From contig USFW01000003.1 in NCBI GenBank assembly GCA_900553985.1, positions 1 through 64,000 of the forward strand: a DNA stretch of 64,000 bases, given 5' to 3'. Below are positions 54,470 through 63,526 of the stretch, piece after piece (the stretch's first letter is position 1; each line of letters opens with the position of its first letter). Position numbers and translations under genes: made by a program. Source of the DNA: an uncultured Clostridium sp. GTDB lineage: Bacteria > Bacillota > Clostridia > TANB77 > CAG-508. Below the pieces are notes generated by a model. The model saw only the letters and a list, made by a program, of their open reading frames with translations, was not told the DNA's origin and did not search any database.

Positions 54470-55762
54470 ATGAAAATATTGATGTTAACATGGGAATATC
54501 CACCAAGAGTAGTAGGAGGAATAGCAAGAGTTGTATATGATTTGTCAAGAACTTTATTAAAAGATGGTCATGATGTAACAGTTGTTACATATAAAGAAGG
54601 AGATGCACCATATTTTGAAGATGATAAAGGAGTAAAAGTATACAGAGTAGATAATTATATGATAAATCCTAATAACTTTATCGATTGGATTATGCAATTA
54701 AACTTTAATTTAGTTGCAAAAGCAAATGAGATAATAGCAAAAGAAGGAAATTTTGATGTAATTCATGCACATGATTGGTTAGTAGCATATGCAGCAAAAA
54801 CATTAAAAAATTCATATAATATTCCAATAGTTGCAACAATACATGCAACAGAAGCAGGAAGAAATAGTGGAATACATGACGAAACACAAAGATATATAAA
54901 TGACACAGAATGGATGCTTACATATGAAGCTTCAGAAGTTATAGTTAATAGTAATTATATGAAAAATGAATTACAAAGACTATTTGGTTTACCATATGAA
55001 AAGATAAATGTAGTTCCAAATGGAGTTAATTTAAACTTATTTAATGGTGTAGAAAGAGATTATAACTTTAGAAGAAGATTTGCTATGGATAATGAGAAAA
55101 TTATATTATTTATGGGAAGATTAGTATATGAAAAAGGAATTCAACATTTAATTTCAGCTATGCCTAAAATTTTAAATGGATACCATGATTCTAAACTTGT
55201 TATTTGTGGAAAAGGTGGAATGATAGACGAGCTAAAAGCACAAGTAAATGCTATGGGAATATCAAATAAAGTATATTTTGCAGGATATATGAATGGAAAA
55301 GATGTGCAAAAAATGTATAAAGCAGCTGATGTTGCAGTATTTCCAAGTACATATGAGCCATTTGGAATAGTTGCATTAGAAGCAATGCTATCAGAAAATC
55401 CAATAGTTGTATCGGATATTGGAGGCTTAAATGAAATTGTGCAACATAGAGAAAATGGAATGAAAAGTTACGCAGGAAATCCAAATTCAATAGCAGATTC
55501 AATATTAGAATTGTTATATGACCATAAATTATGTGCAGACATAACAAAAAAAGCTAAAAATAAAGTTAGAAATGAATATAACTGGAATAAGATAGCACAA
55601 GATACTCACTTCACATACCAAAAAGCAATTTGCCAATCAATGGCAGAAAAACAAAAAAGAGAGCTTGAACAAGAAAGAGCTAAGAAAACTAAAAAAGTAG
55701 TTAAGGGAGATAACGAAATTACTAATTTACTTAACTTTAGAAAACGTCAAGCGTATGCATAG
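54470..55762 (+). CDS. GT4-family glycosyltransferase (glycogen-synthase-like)
   Basis: This 430-residue GT-B enzyme has an N-terminal WEYPPRVVGGIARVVYDLS, HAHDWLV, IHATEAGRNSGIH, and a C-terminal donor site with GRLVYEKGIQHLI and the EX7E-type PSTYEPFGIVALEAM. It transfers sugar from a nucleotide donor. Related clostridial proteins are annotated as glycogen synthase or glycosyltransferase; the acceptor is unknown. ATG 54470 is chosen for the AAAGGAAG spacing; ATG 54452 lies before that site. Confidence 0.9.
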   Translation: MKILMLTWEYPPRVVGGIARVVYDLSRTLLKDGHDVTVVTYKEGDAPYFEDDKGVKVYRVDNYMINPNNFIDWIMQLNFNLVAKANEIIAKEGNFDVIHAHDWLVAYAAKTLKNSYNIPIVATIHATEAGRNSGIHDETQRYINDTEWMLTYEASEVIVNSNYMKNELQRLFGLPYEKINVVPNGVNLNLFNGVERDYNFRRRFAMDNEKIILFMGRLVYEKGIQHLISAMPKILNGYHDSKLVICGKGGMIDELKAQVNAMGISNKVYFAGYMNGKDVQKMYKAADVAVFPSTYEPFGIVALEAMLSENPIVVSDIGGLNEIVQHRENGMKSYAGNPNSIADSILELLYDHKLCADITKKAKNKVRNEYNWNKIAQDTHFTYQKAICQSMAEKQKRELEQERAKKTKKVVKGDNEITNLLNFRKRQAYA

Positions 55763-55787
55763 GAAATATAGAATAATATATAAAATG

Positions 55788-55828
55788 AAGACTGTCATAA
55801 ATATAGGAATATATTTATAGGCAGTCTT
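55788..55828 (+). terminator. Terminator after the GT4 gene
   Basis: AAGACTG (55788-55794) pairs with CAGTCTT (55822-55828), with an inner AT-rich extension, followed by TAATGATTTT. Confidence 0.6.
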
Positions 55829-55847
55829 TAATGATTTTAAAAAAATA

Positions 55848-56127
55848 AGTTACTGGGTAATGTTTTTTAAATTAGTCGCTGTGAATAGGTGATACTTATA
55901 ACTTTTTTTAATTTTTGACTACTTATTCCATTCAGAAAGAATTGGTAAGGCTTTCTAATGAGCCTCTCTCACTCAGACCCTTTCATACTTCAAGTACCGT
56001 GAGCATTCCTCATTAGAAAGCCTAACCAATTCTAATCTTCATTCCAGGCGAACGTCAAAAATTAAAAAAAGTTATAAGTATCACCCATTCACAGCTTTTC
56101 TATAATAAAAATTGTTATACTATAATG
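55848..56127. mobile_element. Palindromic MITE-like element, full copy B
   Basis: The ends are inverted (GTTACTGGGTAATG against the complement of the CTATAATG end). Outer arms 55878-55919 and 56054-56095 pair at 41 of 42 positions. Inner arms 55938-55962 and 56009-56033 pair at 24 of 25. The 46-base centre is identical to copy A. AAAAAAAT occurs on both sides (55839-55846, 56128-56135) and may be the target duplication, though it is low-complexity. No protein is encoded. Confidence 0.8.
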
Positions 56128-56242
56128 AAAAAAATTGAAAAATTTTCTTAAATTCTACAAATTTAGCATAAAAATGGTGTATAATATAAAAGTAATGTAC
56201 TTAAAAATATAATCAAAAAACAAAATAGAAAGAGGAATTATT

Positions 56243-57145
56243 ATGGCAAACTTTAAGTCAGGATTTGTAACATTAATAGGAAGAACAAATGTAGGAAAAT
56301 CAACATTAATAAATTTATTAGTAGGAGAAAAAGTTGCAGCAATAGCAAATAAAGTTCAAACAACAAGAACAGCAATAAGAGGTATAGTAAATAGAGAAAA
56401 TGCACAAATAATATTTACAGATACACCGGGAATACATAAACCAAAGCACAAGCTAAATGAAACAATGGTTGAGACTTCATTTTCAACTATACCTGATGCA
56501 GATATAGTGTTATTTTTAATAGAAGCAACAAGTGAAGATATTGGAAAAGGAGATAGAATAATACTAGAAAAAATAAAAGAATCTAAAAGAAAAACTATAT
56601 TGATAATAAATAAAATAGATTTAGTAAAAAGAGAAACTCTTTTAAAACTAATTGAAATATATAGTAAAGAATATAGTTTTGAAGCAGTAATACCAATTTC
56701 AGCAACAAATTCTAAATATAGAGAAATAATATTGGATGAAATTGAAAAAAATTTACAAGAAGGACCAGCATATTATGATACAGAAGAATATACAGACCAA
56801 ACTTTAAGACAATTAGCAGAAGAAACAATAAGAGAAAAAGCACTAAAATTACTACAAGATGAAGTACCGCATGGAATTTATGTAGAAATAGAAAAAATGA
56901 AACTAAGAAAAAATAAGCAAAAAGAAGAAATATATGATATAGAAGCAACGATTTACTGTTTAAGAGAATCTCATAAAGGAATAATAATAGGAAAAAATGG
57001 AGAAATGCTAAAAAGAATAGGAAGAGCAGCAAGGATAGATATGGAAGAAAATTTTGGCACAAAAATAAATTTAAAAACTTGGGTAAAAGTAAAAGAAGAT
57101 TGGCTTGATAATCAATCAATAGTTAATAAGTTCAAATTACAATAA
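56243..57145 (+). CDS. era: Ribosome-assembly GTPase Era
   Basis: The 300-residue protein has G1 GRTNVGKST, G2 region TTRTAIRG, G3 DTPG, G4 NKID, and G5 SAT, followed by a C-terminal KH domain (HKGIIIGKNGEMLKRIG). It binds the 3' end of 16S rRNA during 30S maturation. AGAGGA precedes the ATG. It heads era-yqzL-recO. Confidence 0.97.
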   Translation: MANFKSGFVTLIGRTNVGKSTLINLLVGEKVAAIANKVQTTRTAIRGIVNRENAQIIFTDTPGIHKPKHKLNETMVETSFSTIPDADIVLFLIEATSEDIGKGDRIILEKIKESKRKTILIINKIDLVKRETLLKLIEIYSKEYSFEAVIPISATNSKYREIILDEIEKNLQEGPAYYDTEEYTDQTLRQLAEETIREKALKLLQDEVPHGIYVEIEKMKLRKNKQKEEIYDIEATIYCLRESHKGIIIGKNGEMLKRIGRAARIDMEENFGTKINLKTWVKVKEDWLDNQSIVNKFKLQ

Positions 57146-57239
57146 TAAACTATTAACAAAAAGATAAAAATTGTATAAAATATATAAAAATGCAAAAGAT
57201 AATATTAAAGGTAAAACTTTAAGAATGGAGATGAAATGT

Positions 57240-57431
57240 ATGATTAAACAAATTGCTTGGGATGCCTTTAAAAAAACAGGAGACATAGAAACATTTTTGG
57301 AGTTAAAACAATTTGAAAATACGGAAAATAATATAAAAGATATGACTATAACCCCAATGGGTATGTCAGAAAAAACAAATCAAATTAATGAAAATGGAAA
57401 AGATATAAATCAAAAACCAAATATATTTTAG
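57240..57431 (+). CDS. yqzL: YqzL-like small protein between era and recO
   Basis: This 63-residue protein starts MIKQIAWDAFKKTGDIETFL, matching the short Bacillus YqzL that lies at the same place. Function unknown. ATG 57240 follows GGAG (57227-57230) by nine bases; upstream in-frame starts at 57171 (TTG), 57225 and 57231 fit worse. The tail beyond residue 30 is longer than in Bacillus. Confidence 0.75.
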   Translation: MIKQIAWDAFKKTGDIETFLELKQFENTENNIKDMTITPMGMSEKTNQINENGKDINQKPNIF

Positions 57432-57500
57432 TAATAAAGTAGAATATGGAATAAATAAAAATAAAGTTATATTAACAGAAATGGTAAAGGGAGAATAAAA

Positions 57501-58229
57501 ATGGCAACAACAAAAGTAAAAGGGATAATTTTATCAGAAAATAATATGGGCGATTATGATAAAATGCTTACAATATTAACTCCAAATTTTGGTAAAATTT
57601 CGTGTGCAGCAAAAGGGGCTAGACGACCTAAAAGTGCTTTACTTGCTGGTACACAACTCTTTTGCTTTGGAGAATATTTGATGTATAAAGGAACAAGTAC
57701 ATATCATATAAATTCGTGTGAAACAATAGAAATGTTTTATAATATAAGAACAGATTTAGATAAATTAAAATATGCAATTCATTTAAATAAAATAGTGCAA
57801 GATATAACAGAAGAAAATGAAAATTGCTATAATATTTTACAATTATACTTAAATGCTTTATATACAATATCAGAAACAGACAAAGATATGGATTTGGTAG
57901 TTAGTATATTTAAGTTAAGAATTTTATGTATATTAGGTTTTACTCCTAGAATTATGTCATGCGTAAATTGTAAAGAAAAAGAAAAGTTGCAATATTTTAG
58001 TATAAGAGATAATGGTTTAAAATGTGAAGCATGTAGCAAACAAGATAAGTCAGCATTATATATGTCAGAGAGTACATTAAATGCAATAAAATATACAGTA
58101 ACAGCACCAGCAAAGAAATTATTCTCATTTAACTTGAAAAATGAAGCACTAGAAGAATTTAAGTTGATAACGAAAATATATTTTAATGAAAAATTAGAAA
58201 AAGAATATAAATTGGAGGAAATATTTTAA
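57501..58229 (+). CDS. recO: Recombination mediator RecO
   Basis: The 242-residue protein has an N-terminal OB fold (VKGIILSENNMGDYDKMLTIL) and a C-terminal zinc finger with CVNCKEK and CEAC. It loads RecA onto SSB-coated DNA. AAAGGGAG precedes the ATG. Confidence 0.95.
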   Translation: MATTKVKGIILSENNMGDYDKMLTILTPNFGKISCAAKGARRPKSALLAGTQLFCFGEYLMYKGTSTYHINSCETIEMFYNIRTDLDKLKYAIHLNKIVQDITEENENCYNILQLYLNALYTISETDKDMDLVVSIFKLRILCILGFTPRIMSCVNCKEKEKLQYFSIRDNGLKCEACSKQDKSALYMSESTLNAIKYTVTAPAKKLFSFNLKNEALEEFKLITKIYFNEKLEKEYKLEEIF

Positions 58230-58241
58230 AATAATTAATAT

Positions 58242-58280
58242 AACTCGAACTTATGAAAAATGATAAGTTCGAGTTATTCA
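58242..58280 (+). terminator. Terminator after recO
   Basis: AACTCGAACTTAT (58242-58254) pairs with ATAAGTTCGAGTT (58263-58275), then ATTCATTTTT. Bases 58281-58560 are AT-rich and I see no gene there. Confidence 0.75.
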
Positions 58281-58560
58281 TTTTTAAAGTCATTTCCTTG
58301 ACCTATATAATTCTTATTTAATTTACATACTATTATATCATAGGCTATCTAAAAATGTTATAATATAAAATTAATAAAATAGAAAATATATGAAACAACA
58401 ATACAAAGTGAAAATAAATTTAGGATTGAAATTTATTTTCAAGAGATAAGTATTATTAGTTAAAAAAAGGCAAAAAATAGTTGAAAAAAAATAAAATAAC
58501 ATATATAATAAAAATATATCATAAAAAAACAAAACATAAAAGAAGAAGGGAGCGATTTTT

Positions 58561-59088
58561 ATGAAAATAAAAATAATAGGTAAGGAACTAAAGATAACAG
58601 AAGCAATGAACGATTATGTAGAAAAAAAATTAGACAGAATCGATAAATATTTTGAAGATGCAGAAGCAGATGTTACTTTAAAAACAGAAAAAAATGAACA
58701 AATAGCAGAAATATGTGTTTTAGCAAACGGAGAAAAATATAGAGCCGTAACTGAAGACAAAGACTTATATGCATCAATAGATAAAGATATTGATATATTA
58801 GAAGGTCAAATTAGAAAAATGAAAACTAAAAAAGAAAAAATGATGAGAGAAGGAAGTTTAAAAACAATGGAAGTTTCAGATGATAAAATAGCTGAGATAT
58901 CTAATGAAATAATAAAAACTTCTTACTATGAAATAAAACCAATAACACCAGAAGATGCAGTTCTTGAATTAAAAGAAAAACCAACACATAATTTTTTAAC
59001 ATTCATAAATGTTGAAACAGGAAAAGTTAATGTTATACATAAATTAAAAGATGGAAAAAATTATGGTTTAGTAGAACCAGAAGCATAA
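58561..59088 (+). CDS. hpf: Long-form ribosome hibernation-promoting factor
   Basis: This 175-residue protein has the N-terminal RaiA/HPF fold (ITEAMNDYVEKKLDRIDKYF) and the C-terminal dimerisation domain (KPITPEDAVLELKEKPTHNF and GKVNVIHKLKDGKNYGLVEP), so it should form 100S ribosome dimers in stationary phase. GGGAGCG precedes the ATG. Confidence 0.95.
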   Translation: MKIKIIGKELKITEAMNDYVEKKLDRIDKYFEDAEADVTLKTEKNEQIAEICVLANGEKYRAVTEDKDLYASIDKDIDILEGQIRKMKTKKEKMMREGSLKTMEVSDDKIAEISNEIIKTSYYEIKPITPEDAVLELKEKPTHNFLTFINVETGKVNVIHKLKDGKNYGLVEPEA

Positions 59089-59092
59089 GTAA

Positions 59093-59125
59093 AAAGGCAG
59101 GAAATCAAATCCTGCCTTTATGTAT
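59093..59125 (+). terminator. Terminator after hpf
   Basis: AAAGGCAGGA (59093-59102) pairs with TCCTGCCTTT (59110-59119), then ATGTATTTT. The gap to the next gene is AT-rich. Confidence 0.75.
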
Positions 59126-59288
59126 TTTGTAAAAAATATATAAAAACAAAATTTAACTTTCTGCCAAATTAATTATATTTTACAGTATAATTAGTGAATA
59201 ATAATATTACTATAAAGTATATTTTAAAATTCTAAGCTAATCATAACTAATTTATATAATTAATAAACTAACAAATCTGTGAAAATAA

Positions 59289-59486
59289 CTATTTCATTTG
59301 TTGTTCAGCTTGTTGTATTAATTTTCTTACCATGTTTCCACCTATTCTACCAGCATCTCTAGCAGAAATGTCACCATTGTAACCATCTTTTAAATTAACA
59401 CCAACTTCACTAGCTACTTCATATTTGAATTTATCTAATGCATCCATAGCTTCTGGAACTAATTTTTTATTACTGTTGTTTGCCAT
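59289..59486 (-). CDS. Small acid-soluble spore protein, alpha/beta type
   Basis: This 65-residue protein coats spore DNA. It shows KFKYEVASEVGV, the GPR protease region, and GDISARDAGRIGGNMVRKLI, the family's two helices. GGAGGTG precedes the ATG on the - strand. It shows that the organism makes endospores. Confidence 0.96.
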   Translation of the reverse strand: MANNSNKKLVPEAMDALDKFKYEVASEVGVNLKDGYNGDISARDAGRIGGNMVRKLIQQAEQQMK

Positions 59487-59695
59487 GTTATTTCACCTCC
59501 GTATATATACTTTTTATGAAAAAACTATTGTCTTTTCTAATACTATCATTTGCAATTTTGAAAAAAATAAACAGGAAATTTTTACTAAAAATAAAATGAT
59601 TATAATTTGTATGTAATTTGTAAATTTAATAAAAAAATTAATTATAGTTTACAATAGGAATGTAAAAAATATACTATCAATATACTTGACATTTA

Positions 59696-59725
59696 TTTAT
59701 ATATAAATATATAATGAATAATCAG
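59696..59725 (+). promoter_or_regulatory. Promoter of the HAD gene
   Basis: TTGACA (59696-59701), 18 bp, TATAAT (59720-59725). The rest of 59487-59875 is AT-rich without a supported gene. Confidence 0.65.
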
Positions 59726-59875
59726 TGATTTAACTAAAGAAAAAACTAAATAATCAACAATAAAAGTAAATTACTAATGCTGATTTGTAAATGGCATAAT
59801 AATGTTATTTATATAATTAAAAATATAAATTATTTATGTTTGTTTGCAACTTTAAGAAAGGAATGGAAAACAAAA

Positions 59876-60757
59876 ATGTATAAATTAGTAGCAATAGATT
59901 TAGATGGTACAATGTTAAACAGTTATGGAGTTGTAACTGAAAAAACAAGAAATACAATAAAAAAGTGTATTGAAAGAGGAACAGATGTAATAATTGCCTC
60001 AGGGAGACCAATAGATTCAATAAAAACAATAGCAAAAGAAATAGGAAGTGAAAAATATTTTATAGCTGGAAATGGTGCAATGATATATGATATACAAAAA
60101 GATGAAGTGATATATGAAAAATATATGAGTAAAGAAAAGGTATTAGAAATAATTAAAATATGTGAAGAAAATAGCATTTCATATAATGTATATACAGATA
60201 AAACAATTTTAGCTACAAGTTTAAAATATAATGTTTTATATTATCATAAAGAGAACTTGAAAAAAGAAGATAATAAGAAAACTAATATTAGTATTGTTGA
60301 AAATATGTACGAATATGTAAAAAATATGAAAGAAGAAAAATTTTTAAAGGTGACAGTTTGTGATGAAAGTAAGACAATATTTAATTCTATCATAAGAAAA
60401 TTAAGACAAATAGAAGAGATTGAAGTTTTAGATGTATTACATATGTCAAGAAAAATAATAAAGCAAGGAACAGAAGATATTCCAATAGAATATCATTATA
60501 CAGAAATATCTCGTGCAAATGTTGATAAATGGAATGCACTAGAATTTTTAATGGAAAAAACAAACTTGAAGAGAGAAGAGATAATAGCAATTGGAGATAA
60601 TATAAATGATAAAAAAATGATAGAAAATTCTGGATTAGGAATAGTTATGAAAGGTAGTACACCAGTGGTTTGTGAGATTGCAGATTATATAACGGAAAGT
60701 AATAATGATGATGGTGTAGCAATAGCATTAGAAAAATTTTGCTTAGAGAATAATTAA
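59876..60757 (+). CDS. Cof-type HAD-superfamily phosphatase
   Basis: This 293-residue protein starts MYKLVAIDLDGTML (nucleophile DxD). It has motif II SGRP, a C2B cap, and the C-terminal GDNINDKKMIENSG with the metal-binding aspartates. It hydrolyses an unknown sugar phosphate or similar metabolite. ATG 59876 is chosen because the HAD motif begins there and AGAAAGGA lies upstream; the frame is open back to 59777. Confidence 0.92.
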   Translation: MYKLVAIDLDGTMLNSYGVVTEKTRNTIKKCIERGTDVIIASGRPIDSIKTIAKEIGSEKYFIAGNGAMIYDIQKDEVIYEKYMSKEKVLEIIKICEENSISYNVYTDKTILATSLKYNVLYYHKENLKKEDNKKTNISIVENMYEYVKNMKEEKFLKVTVCDESKTIFNSIIRKLRQIEEIEVLDVLHMSRKIIKQGTEDIPIEYHYTEISRANVDKWNALEFLMEKTNLKREEIIAIGDNINDKKMIENSGLGIVMKGSTPVVCEIADYITESNNDDGVAIALEKFCLENN

Positions 60758-60825
60758 AATGAAAATTTAATGAAAAATTAGCAATAAAATCGACTTAAAA
60801 ATTAAAAAAACATATGAAATTACTA

Positions 60826-60870
60826 GCACATCTGCAATGTTACAAAAATATTACAGATGTGTTATTTTTA
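60826..60870 (+). terminator. Terminator after the HAD gene
   Basis: CACATCTG (60827-60834) pairs with CAGATGTG (60854-60861), with an inner AATGTT/AATATT extension, then TTATTTTTA. Confidence 0.65.
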
Positions 60871-60979
60871 TGTTACAGAGAAGGAATAAGATTGATTTTT
60901 ATTTACAGTTGATGTAAAATAAAATAAAGTTTATTTGTAAAAAAATATATAAAAATAAATATAAAGGGAGGAATTTGTA

Positions 60980-61945
60980 ATGGCAACAAATCCAATGCAA
61001 AGAAAAGCAAGAAATTCATTTTTATTAGGAATGTTAGTTATGCTTATAATAACAGGAATAATAATAGCAATTTTATTTATACAATTAACAAATATTAAAA
61101 AAGCAGAAAAACAAGAAAAATTAGCAATGGTAACAGTTTATACATTAAATAGAGATGTTGATGCAGGAGAAGAAGTAAGTGAAACAGATTTTACAATTAC
61201 ATCAGTAAATAAGGATATAGCTCCTAAAGATTATTTAACACCAACAGATTTAAAAGAAAAAAATATAGCAAAAATAGCTATGACAGCAGGAACAGTTTTA
61301 TCAAAAGAGATGATTTATGAAGATGAATCAGAACAAGGAAATGATGTAAGAAAACAAGAATATAACATGTTTGTATTACCAACAGACTTACAAAATGGTG
61401 ATTACATAGATATAAGATTAATGTTGCCTTCAGGAACAGATTATATTGTAGCATCTAAAAAGAGAGTTGAAATACCACAAATTGCACAGGTAGATGCAAC
61501 TGATACAATTTCAGTTAACTTATCAGAAGAAGAAACATTATTAGTTAGTAATGCAATAATAGATGCTTATAAAATAGTAGGCTCAAAATTATATGTTACA
61601 AGATATACTGAACCAGGACTTCAAAAAGCTTCAGAACCAACATTCCCAGCTAATAAAGATGTAATGTCTTTAATAAATGCAAATCCAAATATTGTGGAAG
61701 AGGCAAGACAAGCATTATGGGCAAGATATAATGATGGAGATGGTGTAAACCAAAGAAACAATGTTATAAATTCATCAATAACAAATGCAGGTGATCAAGC
61801 AACACAAAATCTTCAAACAAAAATGGAAGACAGTATTACGAATTCACAAACAAGAAGAAAAGAATATTTAGATTCTTTATCAGCAACAGCACCAACTACA
61901 CCAGAAGCAACAACTACAACTACTACAAATACAACATCAAAATAA
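60980..61945 (+). CDS. CpaB-like Tad/Flp pilus assembly protein (SAF domain)
   Basis: This 321-residue protein has one N-terminal membrane helix (about residues 13-35), a SAF/CpaB-type domain (VYTLNRDVDAGEEVSETDF, then AGTVLSKEMI), and a threonine-rich low-complexity C-terminus. CpaB helps assemble the Tad pilus secretion channel. GGGAGG precedes the ATG. The following genes are CpaE- and CpaF-like. Confidence 0.75.
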   Translation: MATNPMQRKARNSFLLGMLVMLIITGIIIAILFIQLTNIKKAEKQEKLAMVTVYTLNRDVDAGEEVSETDFTITSVNKDIAPKDYLTPTDLKEKNIAKIAMTAGTVLSKEMIYEDESEQGNDVRKQEYNMFVLPTDLQNGDYIDIRLMLPSGTDYIVASKKRVEIPQIAQVDATDTISVNLSEEETLLVSNAIIDAYKIVGSKLYVTRYTEPGLQKASEPTFPANKDVMSLINANPNIVEEARQALWARYNDGDGVNQRNNVINSSITNAGDQATQNLQTKMEDSITNSQTRRKEYLDSLSATAPTTPEATTTTTTNTTSK

Positions 61946-61960
61946 AAGAAAGGAATTAAT

Positions 61961-62659
61961 ATGAAAAAGATAGGATTTATAGGAGCGTATGATAAAACAG
62001 ATTTGCTATTAAATTTAGCCAAGATATTAACAGTAATGAATAATAGGGTATTAATAATAGATTCAAGTTTGATGCAAAAAGCCAAATATGTTGTACCTGT
62101 TATAAATCCTACTGTTACATATATAACAACATTTGAAGATTTCGATGTTGCAGTTGGATTTAACAGCTTAAAACAAATAAAAGGATATTTAGGATATTCT
62201 GAAAACGAAGATCTACCATATGATATTGTTTTGGTGGATTCAGATACAGAAGAAAGCATAGAAAATTTTGAGTTAATAAATGCAGAAAAAAATTATTTTG
62301 TAACAGCTTTTGACTTATATTCATTAAAAAAAGGACTAGAGATATTAAGTGGGCTAAGAGAACCAATGGCTTTAACAAAAATATTATTTTCAAAAGATAT
62401 GACAAAAGAAGAAGATGATTATTTGAATTTTTTGTCACTAGGATATAAAGCATTGTGGAATGATTATAGAATATATTTTATATTAAATGAAGAAGATACA
62501 AATGCATTAATAGAAAATCAGAGAGTTTCAAAAATAAGATTTAAAAAAATAAGTTCACAATATAAGGATAGTTTGATATATATAGTTCAAGAAATATTAA
62601 AAGATACAAGTGAAAGTAATATTAGAAAAGTTGTTAAAATAATAGAAAGAGGAGTATAA
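61961..62659 (+). CDS. CpaE/ParA-like protein with lost P-loop
   Basis: This 232-residue protein has a ParA-like Rossmann start (KKIGFIGAYDKTDLLLNLAKIL) where the deviant Walker A GKGGxGKT is replaced by GAYDKT, so ATP binding is doubtful. DIVLVDSDT stands at the Walker B position. It may be a regulatory partner of the next gene. It ends one base before that gene. Confidence 0.6.
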   Translation: MKKIGFIGAYDKTDLLLNLAKILTVMNNRVLIIDSSLMQKAKYVVPVINPTVTYITTFEDFDVAVGFNSLKQIKGYLGYSENEDLPYDIVLVDSDTEESIENFELINAEKNYFVTAFDLYSLKKGLEILSGLREPMALTKILFSKDMTKEEDDYLNFLSLGYKALWNDYRIYFILNEEDTNALIENQRVSKIRFKKISSQYKDSLIYIVQEILKDTSESNIRKVVKIIERGV

Positions 62660-62660
62660 T

Positions 62661-63509
62661 ATGTCAATTGTAACATTTTACAATAATAATATAGAACAGA
62701 CTGGAAAAACAATGTCAATAACAGCAATTGCTACATTTATGTCAATTGAACATAATTACAGAATTCTTATAATATCTACAACAAATAAAGAAGATAATTT
62801 AAAAAATTGTTTTTGGGAAGAAAAGAAAAAAAGAAGAAATTTAGGAATATTTGGACCAAATGCAAATCTTGAAGTACAAAATGGTGTAGAAGGGTTAACA
62901 AGAATAATTAGAAGCAATAAAATAACACCAGATATAATTACAAATTATACAAAAGTTGTGTTTAAAGATAGACTAGAAGTTTTATTAGGAAGTAATCAAG
63001 TTGAGCGTAATAGTCCAGAATTGCAAAATATAGAAAAAACATATCCAGAAATAATAAAATCAGCAAATAAATATTATGATTTAGTATTTGTAGATTTAGA
63101 TGAAAATGTAGATGAAGAAACAAAAACTTCAATATTAGATATGTCAGACGTAACAGTGGTTAACTTGAGTCAAAGATTAAGAAGTATAAATAAATTTGCT
63201 GAAACTAAAGTAAATACAAATAGATTGAAAGATAGAAAAAAATTAATTTTAATAGGAAGATATGATAAGTATTCAAAATATAATTCTAAGAATATAACTA
63301 GATATTTAGGAGAAAAAAATCAAGTATTGACAGTACCATATAATACATTATTTATGGAAGCTAGTGAAGAAGCTGGAGTACCAGATTTATTTTTGAGATT
63401 CAGAAAAATGGCAGAGACAGAAGATGTTAATGGATTTTTTATATCAGAGATAAGAAGAGCTAGTGAAAATATAATTTATAGATTACAAGATTTACAAATG
63501 AAATTGTAA
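62661..63509 (+). CDS. CpaE/ParA-like ATPase of the Tad locus
   Basis: This 282-residue protein starts VTFYNNNIEQTGKTMSITAI, keeping GKT of a deviant Walker A but not the first lysine. It has YDLVFVDLDEN at the Walker B position and VTVVNLSQ, as in MinD/CpaE proteins. In Tad systems CpaE localises the pilus machine. AGAGGAG precedes the ATG. Confidence 0.68.
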   Translation: MSIVTFYNNNIEQTGKTMSITAIATFMSIEHNYRILIISTTNKEDNLKNCFWEEKKKRRNLGIFGPNANLEVQNGVEGLTRIIRSNKITPDIITNYTKVVFKDRLEVLLGSNQVERNSPELQNIEKTYPEIIKSANKYYDLVFVDLDENVDEETKTSILDMSDVTVVNLSQRLRSINKFAETKVNTNRLKDRKKLILIGRYDKYSKYNSKNITRYLGEKNQVLTVPYNTLFMEASEEAGVPDLFLRFRKMAETEDVNGFFISEIRRASENIIYRLQDLQMKL

Positions 63510-63526
63510 AAGAAAGGAGACCTTAA

